In this document: one piece after another, positions 54,379 through 62,573 of the stretch
Layout: the number at the start of each line of letters is the position of its first letter
Position numbering within the stretch: the first letter of the stretch is position 1
From: Marinicella meishanensis
GTDB taxonomy: Bacteria > Pseudomonadota > Gammaproteobacteria > Xanthomonadales > Marinicellaceae
Assembly (NCBI RefSeq): GCF_019931145.1
Contig: NZ_JAIOUV010000005.1
Coordinates: 1 to 64,000, forward strand
DNA length: 64,000 nucleotides
Direction of reading: 5' to 3'
The notes under the pieces: generated by a model
What the model saw: only the letters and a program-made list of their open reading frames with translations
Told to the model about the DNA's origin: nothing
Databases searched by the model: none
Position numbers and translations under genes: made by a program

Positions 54379-55209
54379 ATGAAGTCAATTCAAGACATCA
54401 GAATCCGCTTTGTCGGGGCTGGAAACATGGCCGCCAGCTTGATCGGCGGTTTGATCAACAAAGGCATGACCGCGGGTCAAATCACCGCCAGTGATCCGGG
54501 TCAAAACCAACGACAATACATTGAACAACAGTTCCAAATCTTGACCTATGATGACAACAACGCCCATTTTGGCATGCCAGACATGGTGGTCATTGCGGTC
54601 AAACCACAAATCATGAAGCAGGTGTTGCATGATGTGGCCAGCAGCATCGTGCGCAGCCACCCATTGGTGGTCTCGGTGGCCGCAGGCATCACCAGTGATC
54701 AAATCAGTCAATGGTTGGGGGCAGATTTGCCGGTGGTGCGCACCATGCCCAACACCCCAGCCTTGATTGGGCAGGGGGCCATCGGCATGTATGCCAACGC
54801 CGCGGTCACCCCACAACAACGGCAATTGACCGAACAGGTGATGGATGCCGTGGGCACCTCAATTTGGGTTAACAAGGAAGCACAAATCGATGCCGTGACG
54901 GCCTTGTCAGGCAGTGGCCCAGCGTACTTTTTTCTGTTCATGGAATGTTTGCAACAAGCCGCTGAAGACTTGGGACTCAGTGCCAATGATGCGGCGTTGT
55001 TGACCAAAAAAACCGCCATTGGGGCGGCTTTGTTGGCTGAACGCAGCCCGGAATCTTTGACCCAACTGAAAGACCGTGTGACTTCGCCCAATGGCACCAC
55101 CGCAGCGGCCTTGGCCAGTTTTGAGCAAGACTGCATTCAGCAAGTGATCCAGCACGCCATTCAAGCGGCCAATGACCGCTCGGTGACTTTGTCCAAAGAG
55201 TTTGACTGA
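54379..55209 (+). CDS. proC: Pyrroline-5-carboxylate reductase
   Basis: 276 aa. Rossmann motif RFVGAGNMAASLIGGL (10-25), VVIAVKPQIMKQVL, VSVAAGIT, RTMPNTPALIGQGA and the C-terminal signature DRVTSPNGTTAAALASFE are complete. It makes proline from pyrroline-5-carboxylate with NAD(P)H. Its usual gene neighbour (a YggS-type PLP protein) is not here. Confidence 0.96.
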   Translation: MKSIQDIRIRFVGAGNMAASLIGGLINKGMTAGQITASDPGQNQRQYIEQQFQILTYDDNNAHFGMPDMVVIAVKPQIMKQVLHDVASSIVRSHPLVVSVAAGITSDQISQWLGADLPVVRTMPNTPALIGQGAIGMYANAAVTPQQRQLTEQVMDAVGTSIWVNKEAQIDAVTALSGSGPAYFFLFMECLQQAAEDLGLSANDAALLTKKTAIGAALLAERSPESLTQLKDRVTSPNGTTAAALASFEQDCIQQVIQHAIQAANDRSVTLSKEFD

Positions 55210-55296
55210 TACCAAGAATTTCCGCGAACTTAACCCACCGGTCATCGGGCTGTTTTATAATGGACGGCTGTTGCCAATTTTTGTTCGCTTGTTTGC

Positions 55297-58200
55297 ATGC
55301 TCAAAACACCCATCAGTTTCAAAGGTCCGGCCGGTCTGATTCAGCGATATTTTTCTGAACACCGGGTGTTTCAAGCCACCCAGTGGTTGTTGCAAGGGCG
55401 CTTGTCAAACTGGCAACACAACGAGGTTTCTCAGACTTCACGGGCGCTGATCGACGATCCCCAAGGGACCCAGCATGCGGTGTCCATGACCTGGCCCTTG
55501 CCCAAAGTGGAGGGGGCAGAGCCGCTTCAGCCGGAATCGGGGTCTCAATCGGTCCCCTGGGGGCAATGCGATTGTACAGCCGCCAAACCCTGCGTGCATT
55601 TGGCCGCCCTGACCATCCACAACAAATACACCCTGGATCGGTTGTCACCTTTCACCCAACAAGTCAAAGCCCTGCAAGACATCAACCGCACCTTCAGTGA
55701 CTGGCTGCAACAACAGCGGCATGACCCATTTCCGAACATGGCGCGGCACCGGGTGGTTTATGTGTTGGATGAAACCGAAGACCAGCGCCTGCGGGTCAGC
55801 CTGCACAAGGCCTACCTGAGTCAAGATGACCGTTACCGCATCAAGTCGGACTTGGACAGCAGCCTGTATTTCAAGAAAAACCCACCCAAATTCCTCAGCG
55901 ACACCGACCGCCACATTTTTTATCAGATCAACCAACACGGGTTGGCCCAAATCCACCGATTCATCATTGATCCCCAGCGCGACGATGGGGTGTTGGACAT
56001 GATGTTGCAATCGGGTCGCTGTTTTTGGAAAGCGGTGTATCGGGCGCCCTTACAGCGGGTCACTGTTTCGGCCTGGCCGGAAAAACGCTTGCAGCCGTGG
56101 TCCTCGCATTTGGCCTTTTCCTTGCAGAGTCATGTGGTTTACCGCCTGATGACAGACACCCAGAGCCCGGCGAATCCACAGGATTTGAGCCAGCATGATG
56201 GGTTTCAACCCATTTTGACCTTGACTTCAGAGGTGTTGAATTTGCCCTGGCGTGAGCGGGCCCATTGTGCCATCGATGTGGCGCAAATCAGTTACCGGCT
56301 GGGGGCGATATCCTTTGACTTGAATGACTTGAGCCAAGCCCAGGTGCAATTAAGCGCGGCTCAAATTGAACAAGTCTCCGCGGCCAATTACCAGGTCGAA
56401 AAATTACCCTCGATGATGGCTGAATTTGAACCTTCGGTCACGCAGTTCTTTCACATCAATGACCGCCATCTGGGCGACGATTTCGTGGCCATTGCGCCCA
56501 TGCTATTGGCTTTACAACAGTCTGGCTGGGACATTCACTTTGCCCCGGAATACCGTTTAAACCACCAGCAGGTGGACCAATGGTACATTGAAGTCAACAA
56601 CAGCCAGGGCGCCCGTGATGCCGGGTGGTTCGATTTGAAAGTGGGGGTGGAAGTGGCCCAGCAACAATTCAACTTGATGCCATTCTTGATCAAAGCCATC
56701 AAATCAGGTGCGTTCAATGCGGATGACCCATCGGTGTTGATTCAGTTGGATGATGGCTTGATGGTGGGGGTGGACCCAGCACAACTGCAGCGCATCATCG
56801 AAACCATCGCGGAACTGTATACCAACCGCCAAAGCAAGGATCACTTGTCAGTCAGTGAAAACCAATTGTTGGCCTTGGTACAGACCCAGCATCAATGGCA
56901 GCAAACCCAGGACGCTGCCCAGGCTCCAGTCAGGTGGATGCCCCATGAATTGTTGTATAGCAAAATCCAAGCATTGCAGTCAATCAAACAATTGCCACCC
57001 GCCACGGTGCCAAGATCCTTGCAGGCTGACTTGCGTCCTTATCAGCAGCAAGGCCACGCCTGGCTGTGTTTTTTGGCCACGCATGGTTTTCATGGCTTGT
57101 TGGCCGATGACATGGGGTTGGGTAAAACCTTACAAACACTGGCTTTTATACTCACTACCAAGCAGCAACACCCTGATTACGCCACTTCATTGGTGGTGGC
57201 GCCCACCAGTCTGTTGGGTAATTGGCAGAATGAAGTTCGGCAATTCACCCCAGACTTGAAGGTGGGCATATTGGCCGGTGCCAACCGGGAGGACTTGTAT
57301 GATCAATTTGATCGCCATGATTTGTTGATCAGCAGTTATGGCACCGTCAGTCGTGATTACCAGCAGCTCAAAGACCGCCGCATCCATGTGTTGGTTTTGG
57401 ATGAGGCCCAAGCGATCAAAAACCGCCGCACCCAAGTGGCGCAAACCATCAAACAATTGAACGCCCGCCATCGACTGTGCCTCAGTGGCACGCCAGTGGA
57501 AAATCACCTGGGCGAGCTGTGGTCCATCTTTGATTTTTTGATGCCCGGTTTTTTGGGCCAACAGCAACAATTTCAACGACATTTTCAGTGGCCCATTGAA
57601 AAGGACAACAACCCCGAACGGTTGGCTGAATTACAAACCCGGGTGGCGCCATTCATATTGCGTCGCAGCAAAGCCGAAGTGGCCAAAGAACTGCCGGATA
57701 AAAATGAAATCGTTAAGTACATTGACTTGGGCGAAACCCAGGCAGCCATCTATGAGAGCATCCGTTTGAGCATGGTGGATGAAATCAGGCAAGCGATGCA
57801 ACAACAACAGCACAATGCCCTGATGATCAGCAATGCCTTGTTGCGTTTGCGGCAAGTGTGCTGTGACCCGCGTTTGTTGCCTGCCAAAACCCATGACTTG
57901 AAAGCAAATTCAGCGCAGTCGGCCAAAATGAATTGGTTAAGCACGGCCTTACAAAACCTGGTGGAAGAGGGGCGTCGGGTGTTGGTGTTTTCATCATTTG
58001 CCAAAATGCTGACATTGATCAGTGACCATTTACAAGACATGGGCCTGGGTCACCTGCTGCTCACCGGCAAAACCCCGGCAGCGCAAAGAACCGCTGACAT
58101 TGCCGCCTTTCAGGCCGGTGAACAGCCCATTTATTTGATCAGCCTGAAAGCAGGCGGTGCGGGCATCAACTTGACCGCAGCGGACACCGTGATCCATTTT

Positions 58201-58440
58201 GATCCCTGGTGGAATCCAGCGGCTGAGCAACAAGCCAGTGATCGGGCACACCGCATCGGACAAGACAAGCAAGTGTTTGTTTATAAGTTGATTTCACGGG
58301 GTACGGTGGAAGAAAAGATTCATCAGTTACAACAGCAAAAACAGCAATTGGCGGATGAACTGTTGGCGTCGCAAAGCGACATTGGACAGATCCTCAGTGA
58401 GCACCAATGGCAAAAGATGTTAAGCCCCATTGAATTGTGA
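55297..58440 (+). CDS. SNF2-family helicase with N-terminal SWIM zinc finger
   Basis: 1047 aa. The SWIM finger is CDCTAAKPCVHL (Cys91, Cys93, Cys99, His101). The SNF2 motor has DDMGLGKTLQTL (Walker A, about 604), LVLDEAQAIKNRRT (DEAQ box), LSGTPVENHLGELWSIFDFLMPG, and GGAGINLTAADTVIHFDPWWNPAAEQQASDRAHRIGQ (motifs V-VI), read here as adjoining pieces. It probably remodels or translocates on DNA-protein complexes. It is a core bacterial family and does not look like an island gene. TATAAT at 55257 lies 34 bases upstream. Confidence 0.92.
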   Translation: MLKTPISFKGPAGLIQRYFSEHRVFQATQWLLQGRLSNWQHNEVSQTSRALIDDPQGTQHAVSMTWPLPKVEGAEPLQPESGSQSVPWGQCDCTAAKPCVHLAALTIHNKYTLDRLSPFTQQVKALQDINRTFSDWLQQQRHDPFPNMARHRVVYVLDETEDQRLRVSLHKAYLSQDDRYRIKSDLDSSLYFKKNPPKFLSDTDRHIFYQINQHGLAQIHRFIIDPQRDDGVLDMMLQSGRCFWKAVYRAPLQRVTVSAWPEKRLQPWSSHLAFSLQSHVVYRLMTDTQSPANPQDLSQHDGFQPILTLTSEVLNLPWRERAHCAIDVAQISYRLGAISFDLNDLSQAQVQLSAAQIEQVSAANYQVEKLPSMMAEFEPSVTQFFHINDRHLGDDFVAIAPMLLALQQSGWDIHFAPEYRLNHQQVDQWYIEVNNSQGARDAGWFDLKVGVEVAQQQFNLMPFLIKAIKSGAFNADDPSVLIQLDDGLMVGVDPAQLQRIIETIAELYTNRQSKDHLSVSENQLLALVQTQHQWQQTQDAAQAPVRWMPHELLYSKIQALQSIKQLPPATVPRSLQADLRPYQQQGHAWLCFLATHGFHGLLADDMGLGKTLQTLAFILTTKQQHPDYATSLVVAPTSLLGNWQNEVRQFTPDLKVGILAGANREDLYDQFDRHDLLISSYGTVSRDYQQLKDRRIHVLVLDEAQAIKNRRTQVAQTIKQLNARHRLCLSGTPVENHLGELWSIFDFLMPGFLGQQQQFQRHFQWPIEKDNNPERLAELQTRVAPFILRRSKAEVAKELPDKNEIVKYIDLGETQAAIYESIRLSMVDEIRQAMQQQQHNALMISNALLRLRQVCCDPRLLPAKTHDLKANSAQSAKMNWLSTALQNLVEEGRRVLVFSSFAKMLTLISDHLQDMGLGHLLLTGKTPAAQRTADIAAFQAGEQPIYLISLKAGGAGINLTAADTVIHFDPWWNPAAEQQASDRAHRIGQDKQVFVYKLISRGTVEEKIHQLQQQKQQLADELLASQSDIGQILSEHQWQKMLSPIEL

Positions 58441-58457
58441 GCCCAGCCTGATGGGCG

Positions 58458-58919
58458 TCACAACGGCAATTCAGTGGTGTTTTTCTTTTGACGGAGGATC
58501 AGGTTGGTGTTGGTGGTTTGAACCAAACCGACATTGAGCAAGTCACGCATCAAGAAACTTTCCAGCTCTTCGGTGCTGCGGGCAATCACCCGCATCACAT
58601 AATCGAAATTACCGGCTGTCGAATTGCAGTCCAATATCATCGGGCTTTGTTCCACAAACTCATCAAATTTTTGCAATGTTCTCAGGTCTTGTTTCACCAT
58701 CGTCACTTGCACGTATGCCATCACCGTTAAGTCCAGCAGTTTGGGGTCCAGCAGAGCCACGTACTTTTTGATGTAACCTTGCTCTTCCAATTTTCTGACC
58801 CGCCGCCAACAAGGGGTTTTGGACAAATTAACCCGTTCGGCCAAGTCCTGCATGTTGATGCTGCTGTCGGCTTGCAAAATTTTCAAAATCTTCAAGTCAT
58901 GTGAGTCTAAGGGTTCCAT
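58458..58919 (-). CDS. Lrp/AsnC-family regulator, likely controlling phhA-phhB
   Basis: 153 aa from the ATG at 58919; a TTG at 58934 is also in frame. The N-terminal helix-turn-helix (DLKILKILQADSSINMQDLAERVNLSKTPCWRRVRKLEEQGYI) is followed by the RAM ligand-binding fold (VMAYVQVTMVKQDLRTL, ILDCNSTAGNFDYVMRVIA). It is divergent from the phenylalanine hydroxylase gene with 128 bases between start codons. That gap carries two 16-base direct repeats. Control of phhA by this protein is inferred from layout alone; Pseudomonas phhA is instead governed by PhhR. Confidence 0.9.
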   Translation of the reverse strand: MEPLDSHDLKILKILQADSSINMQDLAERVNLSKTPCWRRVRKLEEQGYIKKYVALLDPKLLDLTVMAYVQVTMVKQDLRTLQKFDEFVEQSPMILDCNSTAGNFDYVMRVIARSTEELESFLMRDLLNVGLVQTTNTNLILRQKKNTTELPL

Positions 58920-58948
58920 GGGAAATAATATCAATATAATTAATGTTA

Positions 58949-59004
58949 TTAGAATTATATTTCAATAAATCCAAAAATAGCAAAATGTTTAGAATTTTAT
59001 TTCA
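58949..59004. promoter_or_regulatory. Two direct repeats in the Lrp/phhA divergent region
   Basis: TTAGAATTATATTTCA at 58949-58964 and TTAGAATTTTATTTCA at 58989-59004: 15 of 16 bases are shared, 40 bases apart, close to four helical turns. This fits binding by an octameric Lrp-like protein on one face. TACAAT at 59016-59021 may be the phhA -10 box. Confidence 0.5.
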
Positions 59005-59047
59005 GCCAGATTAATTACAATATCTGCACGTCAAAAAAGCATGAAAC

Positions 59048-59860
59048 ATGTCACGATACACCTCCAACCAATACCAAGCCAAACAGGCTGATGCCCAAGG
59101 CGTCATTCACTACAATGACATTGAGCATGAGATTTGGTCTGAGTTGTATCAAGCCCAAATCAGTCTGGTACACCGGCACATGGTCAACGAGTATATAGAG
59201 GGATTGGCCATCCTGGATCTGCCCAACCACAGAATACCTCAATGTTCTGAAATCTCTGAAAAATTACACAACATAACCGGTTGGCAGGTCGAGCCGGTGC
59301 CAGCACTGATCGGCTACGATCGTTTTTTTGACTTGTTGGCCAACCGGCGATTTCCCGCGGCTTCATTCATCAGAACCCGTGAGGATTTTGCTTACGTCAA
59401 AGAGCCCGATATTTTTCACGAGATATTTGGCCACACCCCACTGCTGACCCACCCGCAAGTGGCGGCCTTTTCCCAAGCCATTGGTGAATTGGGCCGCAAC
59501 CTGACCGCGGACAACCATGCCTGGTTGGCACGGTTGTATTGGTTCACCATCGAATTTGGTCTGATCAAACAACATAACAATGACACAAGTGATGTGGTGC
59601 CCATGGGGTCAGGATTAGCGTCTTCTCCCACAGAGTTGATCTACGCTGCCACCAGCGAAGCGACAGAACGGCGCCCTTTTGATGTGATGGACGTTTTGAC
59701 CACACCTTATCGCATCGACATCAAACAGCCCATTTACTATGTGCTGGAGTCATTTGAGCAGTTGTCCGCAATTGCCGAAAGGAATTTGTTGGCAGACATC
59801 CTGCAAGCCCGTAAAATGGGCTTGCAGGAACCCCATCAAGCACTGGCCATGGCCAGTTAG
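59048..59860 (+). CDS. phhA: Phenylalanine 4-monooxygenase
   Basis: 270 aa, monomeric bacterial type. Iron site: His124 and His129 (DIFHEIFGHTPLL) and Glu169 (YWFTIEFGLI). It converts phenylalanine to tyrosine with O2 and tetrahydrobiopterin-type cofactor. The pterin dehydratase gene follows after 18 bases, giving the standard phhA-phhB pair. No strong ribosome site precedes the ATG at 59048, and a second ATG eight bases upstream is in another frame. Confidence 0.95.
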   Translation: MSRYTSNQYQAKQADAQGVIHYNDIEHEIWSELYQAQISLVHRHMVNEYIEGLAILDLPNHRIPQCSEISEKLHNITGWQVEPVPALIGYDRFFDLLANRRFPAASFIRTREDFAYVKEPDIFHEIFGHTPLLTHPQVAAFSQAIGELGRNLTADNHAWLARLYWFTIEFGLIKQHNNDTSDVVPMGSGLASSPTELIYAATSEATERRPFDVMDVLTTPYRIDIKQPIYYVLESFEQLSAIAERNLLADILQARKMGLQEPHQALAMAS

Positions 59861-59878
59861 CAACGAAGTCAATAAACC

Positions 59879-60223
59879 ATGCAAAACAATGATTTGTCAG
59901 CGGCACAATGTGAGCCGTGTCAGGGTGGCATCAAGCCACTGGCAGCGTCAGACATCCAGTCCTATCTGGCCGTCATCCATGCGGCATGGGTGCATGATGA
60001 GTCAGGACATCGCATCGAACGGGCGTTCAAATTCAAGAATTTCGCCAAAACCATGTTTTTCGTCAATGCCTTGGCGCACCTGGCAGACCAACAAGGTCAT
60101 CACCCCGATGTGACCTTTGGCTACAATTACTGCCGCGTGGCTTTCACCACCCACGAAGCCGGTGGCCTGACCCGTAATGACTTCATTTGTGCCAAAGCAG
60201 TGGATGGCTTGTTGGACACCTGA
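59879..60223 (+). CDS. phhB: Pterin-4a-carbinolamine dehydratase
   Basis: 114 aa. GHHPD (73-77) is the active-site motif, with FKFKNFAKTMFFVNALAHLAD before and YNYCRVAFTTHEAGGLTRNDFICA after it. It regenerates the pterin cofactor used by PhhA. The CEPCQGG segment at 11-17, seen in some longer bacterial members, has no known role. It ends just before a solo end of the MITE-like repeat. Confidence 0.95.
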   Translation: MQNNDLSAAQCEPCQGGIKPLAASDIQSYLAVIHAAWVHDESGHRIERAFKFKNFAKTMFFVNALAHLADQQGHHPDVTFGYNYCRVAFTTHEAGGLTRNDFICAKAVDGLLDT

Positions 60224-60232
60224 TCAGGTTGG

Positions 60233-60250
60233 TGTTAACAGACCCTAGTC
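60233..60250. repeat. Solo end of the MITE-like repeat
   Basis: GGTGTTAACAGACCCTAG matches the right terminus of the tandem copies (GGGTGTTAACAGGCCC, then TAG at the outer end). Only about 18 bases remain, 10 bases after the phhB stop; no second end was found nearby. Confidence 0.45.
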
Positions 60251-60259
60251 CGCGCATGA

Positions 60260-60850
60260 TCACAAAGGCTTGAAGTTTTTGACTTGTAGTACTGCACCTG
60301 GGGCTTGTGCATCTTCTGGCCCCAAAGGTTCACAGGCTTTGAAAGAGGCCAAACAGCGTTGGGTCAGGTTTTGATAAATACCGGTGCCTTCGGTTTTCCA
60401 TTGAATTTGTTGGTCGGTCACGGTCTTTTTGACCGCAGCGGGTGAGCCAGCAATGATTGAACGGGCAGGGGCCTGGAAACCCGGCTTGATGTAACTCAAA
60501 GCCGCGATCATGCATTCTTTGCCGATCTGGGCACCGTCCATGATCACCGATTGGATGCCGACCATGCTGTTTTCACCAATCACACAGCCATGCAGCACCG
60601 CGCCATGGCTGACATGGCCATTTTTCTCGACCCGCGTTTCACCATCCGGAAAACCATGGGCGATGCAGCCATCTTGAAAATTCACGCCGTCTTCCAGCAC
60701 AATGCGACCAAAATCACCACGCAGGCTGGCATGGGGGCCGATGTAACAGTTTTTGCCAATCACCACGGCCCCAATCACTGAAGCGGTGGGGTGGACAAAA
60801 CTGCTGGGATGCACTTGGGGTCTGACCCCATCGATTTCATAAAAACTCAT
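60260..60850 (-). CDS. PaaY/YrdA-like gamma carbonic anhydrase-family protein
   Basis: 196 aa of left-handed beta-helix hexapeptide repeats (VIGAVVIGKNCYIGPHASLRGDFG and on). Metal-ligand histidines: CIAHGFP, then HVSHGAVLHGC. YEIDGVRPQVHPSSFVHPTA and the long C-terminal helices with EGTGIYQNL and CEPLGPED match PaaY/CaiE better than the shorter YrdA. PaaY is a thioesterase in phenylacetate breakdown, but no other paa gene is here, so the role remains open. The next gene on the right is divergent. Confidence 0.88.
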   Translation of the reverse strand: MSFYEIDGVRPQVHPSSFVHPTASVIGAVVIGKNCYIGPHASLRGDFGRIVLEDGVNFQDGCIAHGFPDGETRVEKNGHVSHGAVLHGCVIGENSMVGIQSVIMDGAQIGKECMIAALSYIKPGFQAPARSIIAGSPAAVKKTVTDQQIQWKTEGTGIYQNLTQRCLASFKACEPLGPEDAQAPGAVLQVKNFKPL

Positions 60851-61010
60851 GGCACATTCAAAGTGTTTGCTGAGCCCACATTATAAAGGGATGTGGGTGA
60901 CGAAAAAACCACCCGCACAATGTAAACCAGTTTCGACATGGGTGGGGTGGTGTTTTGCTTGAATTGAGCGGCACAAATCAATACACTGATGGCCAATGCA
61001 AGGATCGGTC

Positions 61011-62450
61011 ATGCCATCCATTCCCGTAACCCACAAATCATCGAATCTCATGAAAAAAGCATTCAAAGTTCCCCACACCCTGATCTTGTTACTCAGCATG
61101 ATGCTGGTCGCTTACCTGGCCACCTGGTTGGTGCCGCAAGGATTTTTTGACACCGTGACACTCGAAAATGGTCGCCAAGCCGTGATACCTGGTACCTACA
61201 CCGAGTCCGAAACGCAAAAAATGCTGAGCCCGTTTGATTTTCTGATCGCCATTCCACGCGCCTTGGCGGCCGCTCAAGACATCATATTTTTTGTCTTCAT
61301 TGTGGGTGGGGTGCTGGCCATTGCCCGTGCTTCTGGCACCATTGATGCCTTGATCGGCAGTTTGTTGAATCGTTTTGGTACGCGGCCACACATGTTGATA
61401 TTCATGGTGGTGTTTGTCTTTGCCATGGCCTCCGGGGCGATCGGTACAGCCGGAGAATACATACCCTTTGTGCTCATATTGGTGGGGCTGTGCAAGGCCA
61501 TGCGGCTGGATGCTATGACTGCCGTGGGCATGATCGTGGCCGGTTATGGCATCGGCTATGGGGTGTCGGCTTTCAACCCGTTCACCGTGATGATTGCCCA
61601 AGAAATTGCCGATGTACCGCTGTACTCAGGCATTGAATTGCGCCTGGCCATTTTTGTGCCGTTTGTGTTGATCGGTTTTCACCATGTATGGCGTTATGCC
61701 AAAAGGGTGCAACAAAACCCAGAACAATCTCTGGTCAAAGGCCTGGCCTGTCCGTTGGAGGGGCAAAACGTGCATGATTACCCGGCCTTGAACATCCGCC
61801 ATAAATTGATTTTGCTGGGCTTGGTGGCCACCATTGTCGCCGCGGTTTGGGGCATTTCAGAACGGGGTTGGTATTTATATGAATTGGGCGCTTTGTTTGT
61901 GTTGTGGGGGGTGTTCACCGCCATTGTGGGTCGCATCAACCCCGACACCGCCGCCAATAAATTCATCGAAGGGGTGCAAGAACTGGCCACCACCGCCATT
62001 CTGATCGGGGTGGCCCGTGGCATCGCTTTGATCATGGAAGACGGTCAAATCTTACACACCCTGGTGCATGCCATGTCCTTGCCCTTGTCGTATTTGGGGG
62101 CTGAATTGGCCTCGGTGGGCATGTTCATCATGCAATCCGTTTTGAACCTGTTCATCCCATCTGGCAGTGGCCAAGCTTATGTCACCATGCCGTTGATGGC
62201 CCCGGTCGGTGATTTGATCGGGGTGAACCGACAAATTGCGGTGTTGGCTTATCAGTTTGGTGATGGCTTTTCCAACATGATCATCCCCACCAATGCGGTG
62301 TTGATGGGCATCATCGGCATGGCTGGCGTGCCATACAACGCTTGGTTCCGCTTTTGCTTGCCCTTGATCCTGAAATTGATGGCAGCGGCGGCCACGGTGT
62401 TGGTATTGGCGGTGGTGTTTGACTATGGGGCTTCGGTGCAGCCGATTTGA
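61011..62450 (+). CDS. YfcC-family membrane carrier
   Basis: 479 aa from the ATG at 61011, with AAGGA six bases before it. About 12 helices. VPHTLILLLSMMLVAYLATWLVPQG, GAIGTAGEYIPFVLILVGL, GYGVSAFNPFTVMIAQEIADVPLYSG and NLFIPSGSGQAYVTMPLMAPVGDLIGVNRQ (read here as separate segments) mark the YfcC/DcuC-like family. Members are thought to move C4-dicarboxylates, amino acids or peptides; the substrate cannot be fixed from sequence. It is a monocistronic gene by layout. Confidence 0.88.
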   Translation: MPSIPVTHKSSNLMKKAFKVPHTLILLLSMMLVAYLATWLVPQGFFDTVTLENGRQAVIPGTYTESETQKMLSPFDFLIAIPRALAAAQDIIFFVFIVGGVLAIARASGTIDALIGSLLNRFGTRPHMLIFMVVFVFAMASGAIGTAGEYIPFVLILVGLCKAMRLDAMTAVGMIVAGYGIGYGVSAFNPFTVMIAQEIADVPLYSGIELRLAIFVPFVLIGFHHVWRYAKRVQQNPEQSLVKGLACPLEGQNVHDYPALNIRHKLILLGLVATIVAAVWGISERGWYLYELGALFVLWGVFTAIVGRINPDTAANKFIEGVQELATTAILIGVARGIALIMEDGQILHTLVHAMSLPLSYLGAELASVGMFIMQSVLNLFIPSGSGQAYVTMPLMAPVGDLIGVNRQIAVLAYQFGDGFSNMIIPTNAVLMGIIGMAGVPYNAWFRFCLPLILKLMAAAATVLVLAVVFDYGASVQPI

Positions 62451-62573
62451 GTTGAGCTTAACTCAAAGTGGCTGGGTACTTCTTCAGTCTCAGCATGACA
62501 CTTGCCAAAGACTTTTTTAAGCTGACAGTTACATCTGTGATGCCGTTGGTACGCCGACGGCTCGCGGGCTTTT

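Noticed and set aside
58441-58457. GCCCA...TGGGC hairpin between the SNF2 and Lrp-type genes as a terminator
   Set aside because: The stem is only 5 bp and no T-run follows on either strand.
62451-62573. TTGAG-CTTAA-CTCAA dyad after the YfcC gene as a terminator
   Set aside because: Short AT-rich stem without a following T-run; the region also shows no small gene.
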